This document shows positions 11,001 through 25,159 of a DNA stretch of 64,000 bases, piece after piece. The stretch spans positions 355,501 through 419,500 of the forward strand of contig JBAMDO010000043.1 in the NCBI GenBank assembly GCA_037074765.1. The letters run 5' to 3'. The DNA is from Mansonella perstans (taxonomy: Eukaryota > Nematoda > Chromadorea > Rhabditida > Onchocercidae). The notes under the pieces are model-generated. The model was not told where the DNA came from. It saw only the letters and a list, made by a program, of their open reading frames with translations, and did no database searches. Made by a program: the position numbers and the translations under genes. Positions within the stretch are counted from its first letter, which is position 1. Every line of letters starts with the position of its first letter.

Positions 11001-13550
11001 TCTCAATAGTAGAAGAAGATTAAATTAGATGGTTTGAGGTTGGGCAGATATGATAACACTTGGTGTACATTACATCTCAGATGCAAAAAAACACAGAAAA
11101 TCTGTGCGATTAGGGAAATCACGAATGCTCGTTAACTGCCTAAATTAGGTAGATTATTTCTTGAATACACTCAAAGAATTACTCGTTTGGTAATACCATC
11201 TGACTGAATAATATTTGTGTAATCTTCTTCCCATTTCTGGAGATCAGCCGAGTCCAATTTATAAACTGCTGAAAACGAACGCTTGAACGGAGGAGAAACT
11301 GTTCGGTCAAGTAAAGTTGAATTGTCTCTATCAACCACCTGAAATTTCGACAATTCTCAACTTGCATGCAGATAAATTGGGCTAAATAATAACTGAGCAT
11401 AAATTACAAAAAAAAAACCTCGATCTTGACCAATCTAGAGCGACTTTTCTTGAATGCTATCGAAGTAACAGCACAACCTACGAAAGATGCAAAAAACTGC
11501 ATCATAGTTCCCGCTACTTGCATATACAGCGCCCACCCAAAATACTGCTAAAAATGAAAAATTTAATTGTCATGAAATGAATTCTTCAAAGACACTTGAA
11601 ACTTTCGGAAAATATTCACAATTGCTATGAGAAAGCTGAACTGTAAGTTAAAGGAGCGCATCTTGCGAAAGATAGAATTCAAAGGACTATTTTATATCTA
11701 TTTGCAAACGTATCGATTTTGGATTTCTGAATTCTATACTCCTTTAAATAATCTCAGAGAAACAAATACCCTCATACAATCGCTCTTCTCTCCGTCCTTT
11801 TCAAAATCCACAAACACAATGACATGACCCTAGAGTCACCCTAAATACTTTTTCAGTAACGTAAAAACCATTTTCAGAATGGAGTTTCAACAGTACTGAA
11901 TTGAGAATCCATTCTGTTGGGGAAAGAAATTCACATCATTAAATGGTTTATGTTGGTGTTTGTACTATCTAGTTCTTGAGTACCAATAAATGGCATTACC
12001 ACTATGCTATTCAAACAACCTACGGTAATTGCCATAATCAATTTCAAAAGGATCAAATTCTGTGAATGGTTTCAGAAAGATTTGCCGAATGAAAGGCAGG
12101 GATTAACTCATGACATCTGAAGGTTCATTTTAAAGTGCGCCTCAAAATGCACAAACTATTGATGTTTCAAGCTGGCTTAGCACATAACATCATTTGTCAT
12201 CTAATAATGATTTATTCGATATAATCGATGAAATATTATTTCATAAAAATTAATTGATATCTGAGCCCCATTCTTCTGATAGCGTATTTATTGGAAAATG
12301 ACCAATTCATAGTTAAATGAACCTCATAGATGCCATCTTCTTCTTTAATAATATTGTTGTCCTGATAGTTCGCCCAGATGAAAAATATTAATAAGCCCAC
12401 AGAAGACAATAAAGCTATAACAATGATTATTACTCATTACTGAGGTATATTACTCAGGAGCAAAGATGAAAATTTTTGTTTAACCCGAAGTTGAACTTAT
12501 TATCCGCACATTGTTGAATTCACCCATAACCCAAAACCGTTGAAATTTTGAAGAAGAAGGCTTTTAAAAAAATCATCTGAAAGTAATTTCTAGAGTATTG
12601 GCCGACCAGCAGCAGTGATAAGAACAGTTGCACAGCAAATAAGAGTACGATGACAGAATGCGCAAATTGAAAGTAATAATGCTGCACTTGCTATTAGTAT
12701 CGCAAATCCTAGAGCAATTAGTGCTGCAATCTTCCAACCTGAAAATATATAAATGATGAGGAGGGGAAAGAAAGGATATATCTGTAAAAATCAAAATGTA
12801 ATAGAAATATTTCACGAACCCAACAGTAAATGTTGGTTAGCGTCATCCTGGAGGCGATTCTCGTCATGATTATGCTCGTAGAGATCCTCGGTATCAATAT
12901 AATAATCAAATTTGTATACACACAATAATGATGTGAGGAAAAATTGATCAAATGGTGACTGCTGTTTATTAAGCCTATAATTTGTAAATAGATCAAAATG
13001 AATGAAAACTCCAGTAGGGCGAAAATTGCTGCTAAATTTCGTACCATGTAAAAGAATTGAATTGGGCAGTTCCTAATTTCCATCCTTAAAAGAATAGAAA
13101 TGCGTGAACCTGTACAAAGTTTCGTAATACTCACGGCTCCGGCCATAATCATGAGAATAATCACGTTTACAATCAAGCCATAATCCGTGATGGTGCTCTG
13201 TACGTCCATTCTACAATATACATTACAAATATTAGTAACATTATTATTACTAAATATATTAGTAATACAAATTTGTTTGATAATAAGCATAAAAACAAGG
13301 TAAATTAGGAAGACAATAAAAAAAGAAGGTGTTACTACTAATGAAACATAACTAAATTGAAATCAGGTTGCACTATTCCTAATTAAAAAAAATCCGATGA
13401 GATTTCGAAACTTACTTCAAGATATACGTACTGCCAGCTTGGACTTATCAGGGCGATACAACCTAAAATATAAGCAACCAACTCAAAAAAGAAAAATATC
13501 GATAAAGCTGTTTTCTGGCCACACTTTTGACTTTCTTCAGTAGCACTCAT
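8008..13550 (-). CDS. Claudin/PMP22-superfamily four-TM protein with very long cytoplasmic tail
   Basis: Exons: 13416-13550, 13110-13210, 12820-12974, 12607-12738, 12323-12414, 11419-11547, 11183-11338, 10707-10868, 10130-10314, 9766-9878, 9419-9492, 9221-9320, 8874-9123, 8008-8204; about 660 aa. TM1 (IFFFFELVAYILGCIALI), then the claudin signature: W39, GLWLDC at 54-59, second Cys 97 (LCVYKFDYY). TM2 and TM3 flank CHRTLICC, then a DNNIIKEEDG second loop, and TM4 is GWALYMQVAGTMMQFFASFV. The four-TM part ends near residue 248; the rest is a Ser/Thr/Asn-rich tail of about 410 residues ending KKSSITTV, a class I PDZ ligand. All junctions agree in phase except exon 10 to 11 (phase 1 against 0), where a microexon or error is possible. 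Exon 13 has its own stop at 8860 if not spliced on, so two C-termini are possible. The reading frame opens upstream to a TTATAG acceptor near 13609, so a 5' exon or trans-splice site may exist. Confidence 0.82.
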
Positions 13551-13610
13551 TGACTGTATTTGAGTTTTTGCTAGCTCATCGCTTCCCTCTTTTGGATCCA
13601 AACAAACGCT

Positions 13611-16600
13611 ATAACATAACAGATAATTATCTTACCAGATGTGGGAAAAATACATAAAGTTTTGGGTGCAAAATTATTTCGTCGCCTAACTGAACTGATA
13701 ATGGGAATCAAAAAGAGATAGATGTGAAATGCTAAGGCGAAATTAAATCTCCAAGTCTGACGATCCTTCGAATGTGATTCGAATCAATGTGGATAAGACG
13801 CAAGCATTAGGGCAAACAAGCAGCCAATTAATGATTTAAAAATACGCTTTAAAAAGTGTATTTAAACAAATGAATAAAATCGAAACTTTTATGGCATCAA
13901 TTGATGTTATCGACGAATTGCACTCATCTCATCAAAAATCGAAAGAATGGAAAAGGTGAAAATAAATAAAAAGAAAAAGATGAAAACAAAGAGGATAGAA
14001 CGGAGAAGTAATGAATGCTGGTGGCAAAGCCACTATGCTGGATTTCTGAAATATACTGAAAGAAGATAAACAGAACTTCGAAATTATTTTGACGATGTGG
14101 TCATTGAATTTCGTTTTTTCTTATCACCACATATTTTGATTTTTGTCGCTGGAAACTTATTTACAGTAGCAGATATTGCCATTTCAATTTAAACAACCAG
14201 TCAGAATGGCTGGCTGAGAAATAAATCTTATTTTAAAGTTTCTATTGATTTATATCATGCAGTAGATAGCGCACTGTAATTTTCACAATGAAATTCGATC
14301 CATGGATTCATGTTAAAATAATTGCTTTGCGAGGGATTTGGTAATTTGCAGAATAAGGGTGAGTGTTAGATTGACAGCGCATTTAAATAGAACGTGATTT
14401 AAAAAAGAAATTTAGAAAGACCAGAACAATGATATGATATATAGAAAAACGTAACATTATGATTGAAAAACATCCGCCAGTTCTCAGTAGAAAATATTTC
14501 ACAGATTGATGCTTCCTAGTATTGCAAGTGAAATCGATCGCTCAGTTCGTTGTGTAGTTCTGACCTATGTCCAGCTAGGTGTAATTGTGTGCAGATCTAT
14601 ATGTGTGTGGTGTGTATGTGTTCCAGGCGAGACGGAAATATAAGCGAACGATTAAACGACAGAGCAACCCTTATGCATCTCAAAGATCTGAACTAGTATC
14701 CTTGAAGCAGACGATTTTCAAATCCTTAAGAAGCTAGTGAACTTTCGGAGCAGTGGTCATCTGAAGATTCATATTATAAGTTTGTGCTATCTTAACTTTT
14801 AAAGACATCATTTATGGACTAATATCACTTTATACATTAAAAAATGAGAAGTTTTAAGGCAGTAATAAAAGAGGAATGTTTTGTATAAACAGTAAAGCAG
14901 AAGTTAAAAAATTCGCATTTGTTCGCGCTGCTACATTATTCCCAACTTCCTCTTCCAGTCATACAAATATATAATCTACGAGGATTCCATGCTCAACATG
15001 AAATAAAATAGAAAAGGTACGAAAACGTGTTGTATGATATAGTTTATCCTCGAAAAGAAAGGTCTTCATAGCACCCCGGTGAGCATTTGAAAACTGGTCT
15101 CAACTACGTTGATGGTGAAGGTCATTCTATCGTAGATCGTATCATTACTTTTCCTAGTTATCGTTCGGACACTTTTCAAAAATTTTATACCCGTGGAAAA
15201 TTAAATATTGTCTTTATATCAAAAGTGATAAATTCAGTGATTTATGGATTCGTGCAGGTTCTTTTTCTTTAAAAAAGTAAGGAGAAATACCCATGCTCAT
15301 TCATCTGACCAGCAGTGGACAAAGAGAAAGAAAAGATTTCTGGGAAGCATAGTATTACTTCGGAAATGTGACATAATGGCCGGCAGTGAGCAATATTACT
15401 TTCCATCAAGCGAAATTCAACGTTGTTGATGGAAAATTTTGATAACTTTCAAAAAATGAGTGCGACAAAATAGGAAAACGCTTATTATTGAATCGTAATT
15501 CCAATGACAGAACAAAAACAAAACAAAACCGGAGACACAAAGCTGTAAAACTGAAAAGTATTAATAAAACTAACACATATAAATACTAATTAGTAATTAC
15601 ACACATTCAAACATATTTACTTTAAGAAGAATATTTACCATGTTTCTTCAAAAATTTAACCTGAAATCATAGGATCTTTAGGTATTCCAAGTTGTTCGTA
15701 TTATTAGTCACTTCCAGTATCATTCATTCCAATTATGAATCTGCACTGTTGCCATTTTCTGAAAAACAAATGCTTGCAATAAACCAATGCCAATCTTGGC
15801 CCTGCTATTTTAGGTATTTGCAACATTATGGTGCGCATTCCTTTTAAACTTTCTGTACTGTATCGATTTGATATGAACTTTTATTGACTGTTTTAGATGC
15901 AACTTTAAATCATTAATAGGAAAAGTCACTTTTTTACAAAATCATTCACTAAGCAAATGTAAGATGAGATTACATATGAACCAACAAGGCAATAAATCCG
16001 GTTTAAATGTATAATATCTAGTAGCACATTCAGTTATTCAATTTATTATCATTATAATCGCACATTTGATTTTAATACACTTATTGCTTTGGCCTTTAAA
16101 ATTAAAAAAGGGGAATTTTTAAAGGCAAAGATAGTGCCTAAGGGTGCTTAAGAAGCTAATAATAAAACTTCATTTAAAAAACTAATAAATACTTTTCCTT
16201 GAAAATGAATTAGAATTAGGCGAAGATCCAAAGATCCAGTTACTAGTGATTTCTTCATTCATTAGTTAATAAGATTCAACTGTAATACGATGGAGCTGAA
16301 AGCGATATAAACATGATAATGATTCTATTGAACTTCCCAATTTTCAAAAAAAGTGAATTCAGTAAGTTTCCACGGGGTTTTTTTTTCGGAAACTATTACA
16401 AATTTAAATAAACAAAAAACAAAAGCTGCAAAATTGAACTGTAATTTTAAGGATGAATGAAATAATTAATCACTGATTTACGACCGAAAAATGTTAAAGA
16501 TGAAAAAAATAGCACAAAAGTTTAATAAAATCGCGAATGTAAATGCAAATAAAAAGTTAAAAGACACATAAAGCCATGATGAAACACTTCTAAGAATTAG

Positions 16601-17212
16601 TAAAAAGCGAGGTAATATAAGTTATCTTACAAATCATTTTTTTTTTTGCTTTGGTAATACTAACTACTCCATTTTTTGACAATAACCCTAGAAATTTTCA
16701 ACTAATAGGAGACTCTTAATAACTTTCCAAATGTAATTAAAAGCCTCGAGAAAATGAGCTACAAGAAAGTAGACTGATTACCGAAATGAGAATTGCAAAG
16801 TTCACTGAATACAGTAACATTAGGAGTAGATGTATGAAGTCTAAGCTAAAAGCACTGACTTTTCAAATCAACATAGTAAAAATCACATCTTAAATTGGAG
16901 AACAAATATTAAAATATAGCGAAAATTTGCGAAATTGCAAAAAAATTTACAAAATTGCTGCACATACAAAATGGCCAATGCATATCCTTTTTCAAACCTG
17001 TTGAGCAATCTAGACAAAGTAACAAATTTGACATGAAGAAAATTAATTACTACAGTTATTTTTCTACTTTTTTCTTGTTCTCTAAGTTGTTTTGAACAAA
17101 ATTACTAAAGTTCTGAATTCCGAATCCCAGTTAAAACTAGTAGAGATTTCACATCTAATTAATCAATTTATGCATAAAGCACACAAATTTTTGAAAAGGA
17201 GCTAATTAAATG
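13611..17212. other. Intergenic between the tandem claudin-like genes
   Basis: About 3.6 kb of AT-rich DNA upstream of the long claudin-like gene, so its promoter is probably here. A GT-rich segment lies near 14580-14630. Two overlapping plus-strand frames at 15087-15429 (one containing GLNYVDGEGHSIVDR) look slightly protein-like, but have no ATG context, splice partners or recognised domain. Confidence 0.4.
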
Positions 17213-19540
17213 TTAAACACAGGTTTCGCTTTTCCGTCTTACTCTTTGTCCAAAAAATTCAGTGGACAATTGTCCTGTTCCCAGCTCAGGAGTACTTCCA
17301 GCGATATTTTTATCGTACTGCTCCTGATGTTTCATATAATGGGGTGGGCGAATTCCAGTGGGTGCTACGTTTTGCTGGTATATCATTTGTGGTTCGAATT
17401 CCAATGATCTGCAAAGAGATAACAGTTTATCGACGATGAAATTCAAATGGACGTGCAGCACACAATCCTTAAAACGGTAACAAACTGCATAAATGTTTTC
17501 TAGAAAAAAATTCGTGAACTTTTTTTTATCAAAAAACTATATAGAGTTTTGCTTTTTGAAATTTTTAATGAGTGATATACTTCGCTTTTTCCGGATCTAA
17601 AAATAGAAAGGTTAGCAGATAAGTCATGAGGAAATATTTATACTATTATTAACAAAACTTCAAAGAAATGATATCGTGCTCAAAAAATAGCTCGAAAAAT
17701 GTTTTGAGATGCAGACCTTCCCATACTTGGCACATTTAATTTTGAGCCTCGATTAAAACTATATCGATCGCTGGCATCACTTTTAGCTGTCCATGCAAAA
17801 TACACAAATACTAGTGAAACCAAAAATGAAAGAAAATGACATGCACATGCAGCCATCTGTAGAAAAAATGCCAAGCCAACTCGTTGCTGAAAATAATGCT
17901 ATTTATGATGATATCATGATGCAAGTGTACAAGTTTCTAAAACTACATGAACTGCTGCGACCTCCCCAATAAGTAAAAAAATATGTTGCTCAAAACAGCT
18001 TCGAATAATAGCAAACTTAAAACACTACCGGAGAACTACTGCACGAAAAATGTCATCAAACCTCATATGTACTGACGATACCCTTAATGAAGCGAACGTC
18101 GGCACGATGTGAATAGAAAAAGAATAGTCCTTCCGCTATCACAGACAAAAACGCTGAAAAATATTTTCCTTCTTTCCTGCGGAAGATTTTTCTCAATAAA
18201 TCAAATCTTAAAATGTCATAACATTATCAAGGTTCTACTATAAAAAAAAGTGTAAGTAACGTGAAAGTAATTAATCCAATTTACTTGTCATCAAAGTTAC
18301 ACCCGTGACGATGAGCGCCAATGAACTGTAACAGCACGCAGATAGGCCTAGACATATAGACAGAAATGACGTTAACAATGCCAGCGATAATAAAATTAAC
18401 GTTGCTGTATGCCAACCTGAAGCAATTAATCATTTATGTTAAGAAAACAAAGAAGAATATTTTTACCAGTTTCCGTTAAGTTTAAAAAAAAAACATGTTG
18501 TTACACTATGTTTCAATTTCAAGATTTCTGAATTTGTTATTTTTTGACTGACGTTATCAAAGACGCTGTTTCAAGTTTATAGATATAGGTTCATTCTCTC
18601 CCAGTCCAAACCTTAGTTTTCTCCTTTCCATGAGTTTTCGAAAAATTTAAAAAACAGAGTTTTGTTTTGAACTTTTTGTAATTAATAAAGACTAATAAAG
18701 ACGAACCATAAAATCTGTGCCTGTTTACTTCTCCAACGGGGCTATTATCATCTTCCAAGTCAAAAGTGCCCGAATATTTGTCGTAGTCAAATTTAAAAAC
18801 ACAGTTCAAAGCCTCGGTAGTTGTTGTGTACCTAAAGATGATAAAAATTCAATAAATTTCCTTCCTTTAATTAAAGTGTCGCCACTGAACATAATATTAA
18901 TTATGAATAACAACAACTTGGAGAAAACAACGAATCCTTTAAACAAACTCTGAATTTTGTAAAAGAATTTTAAGAAAAGAAATTTTCAGAAATTCTTTTA
19001 AACTAAGGATAAACTAAATCTGAGCTACGTCTTTGTTTGCCGAAAAGGGAAGTGATAAATGATTAAGAAATATAAAACCTTCTGAGAAGTACGTTGGCAT
19101 TACCATCTCTGCTATGTCTTCTACAATCCAACCATAGACCATGCTCGTGAATCGAATTATATTCTCGCAAATTTACCACCTAAGTAAAAAATAAAGTAAA
19201 TGACAAGGTAATAATAATATATTTTGAAAATGGAAGATCAAAACTTGACAAAAATCCGAAAGCAAATTTTGAGTAAACATTTATCGTGATATTGTAGTTT
19301 CAGAAAAAATATTTCTTGTACAATGACATTATTAAAACTGAGCAATAAATGAAGTCTCTCTTCAAATTTTTTGAAAGGTAATCGTTGGTTTTGTTGTTCT
19401 GAACGATTTGCTTTCTAAATTAGTACCTGCCATGACGGTCGCGCAATAGCAGCAATGCTTAATGATAAACCGATCAACGTTGCAATAATAGAAACGAAAA
19501 TTGAAGCTTTCTCGCCGAATACATTTGAAGATGATGTCAT
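17213..19540 (-). CDS. Claudin/PMP22-superfamily four-TM protein, short tail, complete
   Basis: Seven phase-consistent exons: 19427-19540, 19079-19179, 18707-18831, 18285-18416, 18062-18153, 17717-17886, 17213-17408; 309 aa. TM1 ASIFVSIIATLIGLSLSIAA, then W37 in ARPSWQ, GLWLDC at 52-57 and Cys81 in LNCVFKFDYD, making the W-GLW-C-C first extracellular loop. TM2 and TM3 flank SACCYSSLAL, the second loop contains YSHRADVRFIKGIVSTYE, and TM4 is in FFLQMAACACHFLSFLVSLV. The tail of about 65 residues is polar and ends RRKSETCV, a class I PDZ ligand (T-x-V). Exons 2, 4 and 5 (101, 132, 92 nt) have exactly the same lengths and phases as in the gene at 8008-13550, showing tandem duplication. Likely plasma membrane, either junctional or as an auxiliary subunit; the nematode relatives (CLC, NSY-4, HPO-30) cannot be told apart without a search. 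Confidence 0.88.
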
Positions 19541-22500
19541 AACTATGTGCTATCTGATTCGATACCAGTTCACCCTTCAAAATAAAGCCGCTTCTGCAAC
19601 ACTGATTGAATTTATTAATAGATCGGACATAAAAACTGTAAAATGGGCACACGTATTTTAAGGTGAACATGAGTGAATTTTCCAATCAACACTTAATGAA
19701 AATAAAAGGAAGGTAGGAAATCATGAAATTGGAGTAAAAGTGCTTTTGTTCAGTGCCACACTGAAATCATACTTTGCATTTGTTTTAAAGTAATGAAATC
19801 TACTTATTTTGCTAGAAAAAAATTGCCAGAACTATTACTAATCTCGCGGAAACTAGGATTTTATAAAATCGCAATTTAGAAAACTTTTTGGATGTCAATT
19901 GATTTAAAAATAGGAAAATGAACAAACATTTGGGCATCCCGTTAAAAAAAGGAAAAAGTAGCCTAACAATGAATAATTTAAAAACATAAGCCATGTTAAA
20001 TTTTATAGGAAGGAGTGGGAGTCTTTGTTAAATCTAGAAAAGCTGCAAGCCCTTAAATTGATAAAAAAGGATAGCAAAAAGAACCGAAAATGATAAGGAA
20101 AACTTGTAAACAAGAACAGTCATGGTGTTGATGAAAAAAACTAGTCGCGCATTTCAACAATTCATGGGTTGCTCGTTAGAGGTTGATTTCCAGAGTTTAG
20201 GAATAAAAATGTCACAACAAAATTTTTGAAACCATCTACTCCATAGTAGAAACAGTGAAATTTTCCGAAATAATAGCATGAGGATTTTCCGACTCGAGAA
20301 ATATAGAGATATATGCAAGGGAAAAATATAGGTTTATGAATTGATTAGGTTAAAAATATGAAGTACATTCGGCCCACGAAGATACTGCCATAATATATTG
20401 TTAGATACTGAAGATACTAACTACCACAGGCTAAAACAAGAAATAACATAATGAAAAAATCTATTTTAATTTGTAAAAAAGTAAGTACAAGTTCACAATA
20501 TAGCTAAACCTTACTTATTTGCAACTCGTAAGTTTGATATCACTGTGATCTCTCGATCACTTTTGTTAAATTCCTTGAAATAAATTCTTTTAAACAAAGT
20601 GAAAATATTCATATAATCCGAAACTTAAATATTTTGCCTTGCATTGTGCAAAGCATTCTTTTGTATTTTTCACTCATTTTTTTGTATTTTTTCATGACTG
20701 GATGCAAGATTTACATTCAGCCATAAAATTTTTTGAAGTTATATTAGTTTGCATTAGAATTATTGAATGAAGAGAAAAAGTACAATAATGCAATAAATAT
20801 ATCACGAGAGGTTGTAACATTGGATGTAATTTTACAAAACACAGTTTGACTTTTTTGCATTTCGATTTTTGAGTAATTCATGTATTCCATGCATAAATAT
20901 ATACACATATTTTTATATTTAAATATATATATATTTTTTTTTCTGCTGAACTGTTTGATATTATTTTGCATTTAAAATCGCGATAAGACGTACTGGTACA
21001 TTGCAGTAGTACATTTACTAGATTATAGTGATTGCATAGATATTTTTGTGATCACGGCCATACGGTACTCATTCTTTTGCATTACTGTTTGCAGTACTTC
21101 ACGCTATCTTGCTTCAAATTCATACTCTGAATATTTGTGTGAAAAAGGATCAGTTTGATTCACAGAAAACACAAAAATACATGCAGGCAGCTACAATGTT
21201 TCATTCTCTAAAATCAAATTAGCAGCAAATAAACTTAGTTCAGTATGACAAAAAGTATGCGTTGTGATTCTTCAAAACGCTACCGTAATTTAACAGATAT
21301 AAGCAGACAGAAATTCAAATTTCGGACATTCCTAAGAGAGTACTGACAGACAATCATTCGTATTTTGCATGAACGATGAAAAGAGGATGTTGTAGGAAAT
21401 GAGAGGAAAATGTTATTTAAAATCGAGGTTGGGAAAAATTCCTTTTTAGAATTGGTAGTAATTTTTGTGTCGAAAAGGCAATAGGTGAACATATCAAACG
21501 ATTGGATTGGAAAAGAAAAGAAGGAAGAAAAACGATCCGCCTAAATAGTGATATCAGCTGTGCCAGACCAATAGTTTATCATGAAATTACATAAAATTCA
21601 AAACACATTTAAGATTCATGCATGATAGAGAAGTGTATGATGACATTCTTTCGTCAGAATCCACTAATAATCAAATCAATATTGTTGATATCGATATATT
21701 CATGTCGAAATGAAAGTGCAAATAAGTTAGGATGATGATTTAATTTGTTTCTAATGCTTGAGGGGAAAATTTTAACAGTTTCTTGATCATTTAAAGATTT
21801 TCAAATCATAAGTTGTAAAATATCTCCAAAATTTACAACTAATATACTGTATTGAGTTTAATCTGATCAAAGATTATTGAAGAATTTTCATTTTCATGTC
21901 CTCTTTTTACTTTATCTAAATAAGATACTGTTAAGGCATTAGTTATTACTTAAATATATATCTTCTAACTAACAATTATTACTTTCTAATATATACCTTC
22001 TAATTAATTGCCGAAGTTAATTTCTGATCTCTTATTAACCAAACCGAAATCAAAACAATATAAGAAAGTGTTTAAATCATTTAGAGCAGACTAATTAATA
22101 TGAGAATGAATTAAAAACCATCACTCAGAAAGAGATTTGCTTGAACATTATTTTTCACATTAGCTAGACGTGGAAAGCATACAGCTAGTGGCTTATACTC
22201 TTAAAGTTTTTTAGTGCCTGACAACTTAATTTAACTTAAATTCATAAATAAATATGAAGACTAGATCGGCTAATGGATGCGTATTGAAAAACTAAAAGGT
22301 GGTGATCGGGAAACCAAAAGTGAGAACTATGTAGTGAAAGTTTTTAGAATTATAACGGCTGCAACTAATTCACTTTTATTTTCACACCTTTTAGCATATC
22401 TTTATCAGCTGCAATTTCTAATAACAACTAGTTACACCTTCCTATCGTGGAACTAGTGAATCACAAGACCAAATTAGCTAAAAAATTGTTTTTCAGTCTG

Positions 22501-25124
22501 TAATTGTATTATTGCAATTATATATGACAGATATGTGGTGATTAAAAACTGAGTTTAACGACTAACTAATAGTAGTTTAGAAATAAGTTCGGAGACAGAA
22601 GTGAAGAAAAGAAGTTTAGAGATTCAATCATATATATCTTATTTTTGAAATATATATACGAAAACATAAGTAAATTGCAAGAAATATGCTATGTGAGATA
22701 AAAAAGCTCAAGAAAAAATGTTTGCTAAATAAGCAGCTAAACTGCAGGAAAAATATTTTAAAACAGGATTTCAAACTAAGAAAACAACAAAATTAGTGTA
22801 ATCAATCACATGAAGTTTGATATGACAGTATGCGCATATAACAAGTAATACCAAGTCCTGAATATTAAACTTAAAACAACTACTGTTTACCTGAAATTAA
22901 ACAATAACCTCATAACCTTCATAACTTAAATTTAACGTAAAAGTAATTTGGCTGAAGCGTTAAAATCTTAAATATTTCTTATTTCTAAGCACCGACATGT
23001 TCCTTCCTATGATAATAAAATAAAAATAGCTTTAATGATATTTCTTTTTTTTGGACTTTCCCGTGCGATGGAGCAATAGTTGTGTTTTCCAATCAGTTGC
23101 TGGTTTACTAACGTCAACTGATTCAGTCAGAACCAATTCAACCTAATATATTTTTGCCATGTCCATCGAAATCAACATTACTTTGCTGCTACGGTTGAAT
23201 TGCTTCGCAAATGGTAATTATGAAATCCACATTTAAAATTTAAAAAAAGAAACAACAGAATGATCGAATTTTAGCCAATTTCTTTCTTATGTAAACCATC
23301 ATAATCAATCAATTTAATAATAGGTATATATAAGAGGGAGATCGGCTCAAGATACCAATCAGTTTCACTAATCCTAGGAATTGATGGATATCAAACAAGT
23401 GCAGCAATACGTCAATACTATTATTAAATGATTATTCAGTGCCTTTAAATAAATTACACATTAAATCAAGATTCTAAATACTGGAATTGCTTCTGTATTC
23501 CTTCAGAAACACATTATGTTTCCAGCTTCGATTAAATATGTTTCAGAGATATATAATTGGGATATTTTACCAATTATTTCATTTCCTCTGATTTGGACTT
23601 GAAAGAAATTGACATTCTTTTTCTTTTTTTAGTGCGATAGATCGTAAACAGTGCAGTAATTTTTGGTGCATGGCTCTTACGATATATGTCAGGAGGAGAT
23701 AAATGAATATCGACATTAACAATAAAAAGACAATCATGCTTAGCAACAAAAAAAATTATTAGATCGTTCGAAAAAAGTAATTGCAATGTTAAATAAGAGT
23801 TAGTTAATGAGATTTAACAACAATTAATCTCATAAGAGAGGTATGTATTTGCGAAAAAACCCAAAAGATATTGAAATTTTGGCTATTTTTACATATGTTT
23901 CTAATATTCACCAGAAGATTTTCTTTTCTTCATCATTTAAAAGTTTAAATCCATCAAAATTTTGAGAAATGACGATTTTCTGAGGGAAGTTATTTCTTCT
24001 GCTTCAAAAGAGAATTTCATTTCAATGTCTACATTTTGATAATTTCGATATCTGGTGTTGCTGCAGTTTATAAACACTGTTAATAAATTATTCCATAAAA
24101 TTATTGTTCATCTTCACAGCAAATGCTAGATTTGACGGAAATGGCTATTTATTTCTTACACTGGATTTGCAACAGTTATAAGATGTATTATGGATTTTAA
24201 ATACGAAAAAAAATAATACGAGAGACTTGCTAGTTCATGAAGTAATTTAGAGTATAAGCCGAAAAAAGTTGTGAATTCTTCAAAGAGGTAGTTATATTTT
24301 ATTCCAACAGCATATCTTTTATTAAGATTGATGGCCTAATATTAATATTGTCATTTCTGTCAGATAATAAACTTAAAATTTAGTTATTGTCCCTAGAGAT
24401 CCATGAAGGATAAAAATATGCAGCAGCTGAAACTGTATTTCTTCTTTAAATCTTAATGTCTTTTTCTGTTACCACTTTTTACTAGGACTTTTTCCTAATA
24501 TTTCAAAAAGTGACCTCAATAGTCACCATACATCGAAATGTGTCTTTTATCAAGCCATTCATTTTTTTAAATACTCTTAAATTTATGCCAAAAGCAAGAG
24601 ATTATTGTTTCACTTACTTTAATAAATTCATGCCCCTTCCATTATGCTTTCTTTACATTTGCACTTAGCTAAAATGATCAAAATTATTTTACAGTTTAAT
24701 ATGTTTTCAGATACGAATAAATAAATGTTAAGCCGTTTTTGAAATGAGTGTTATCAAGAATTATATTTGCCATTTCTTCCTGCTACAGAATATCCAATAA
24801 TTCTGGAGAAGAATAGAAAACTCAATGATTTAAGTAATTTCATAACAGTGTGGTTTGATAGCTGATAACTTCACAACTCTCGTAAATTTCTGTTTTAAAT
24901 TCTAGCACTGAAACCACATTGCATAAATGTTAGACAACCTGTAGCCTGTAGCCATCATTACTTCACTTATTTCGACTGATTCGGATTAACTATTGCTATC
25001 ATTATCGCGAGTACAGTTCAATTGTGATTTAAATCTCACAGGCATTAAAAATTTTTTTTGAATCTTTTGTAATTAATGAAGAATTATTTCATTTAGTTCT
25101 ATCAAAGCAAAATGATTTTAACTT

Positions 25125-25159
<35 letters not shown>

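Noticed and set aside
12718..13290. 190-codon minus ORF, the longest open frame in the window
   Set aside because: It runs out of frame through two true exons and two introns of the claudin-like gene; the in-frame reading with GLWLDC and CVYKFDY is the coding one.
17385..17410. tRNA B-box-like string (ggttcgaattcc)
   Set aside because: It lies inside the last coding exon of the short-tail claudin-like gene and no cloverleaf can be drawn around it.
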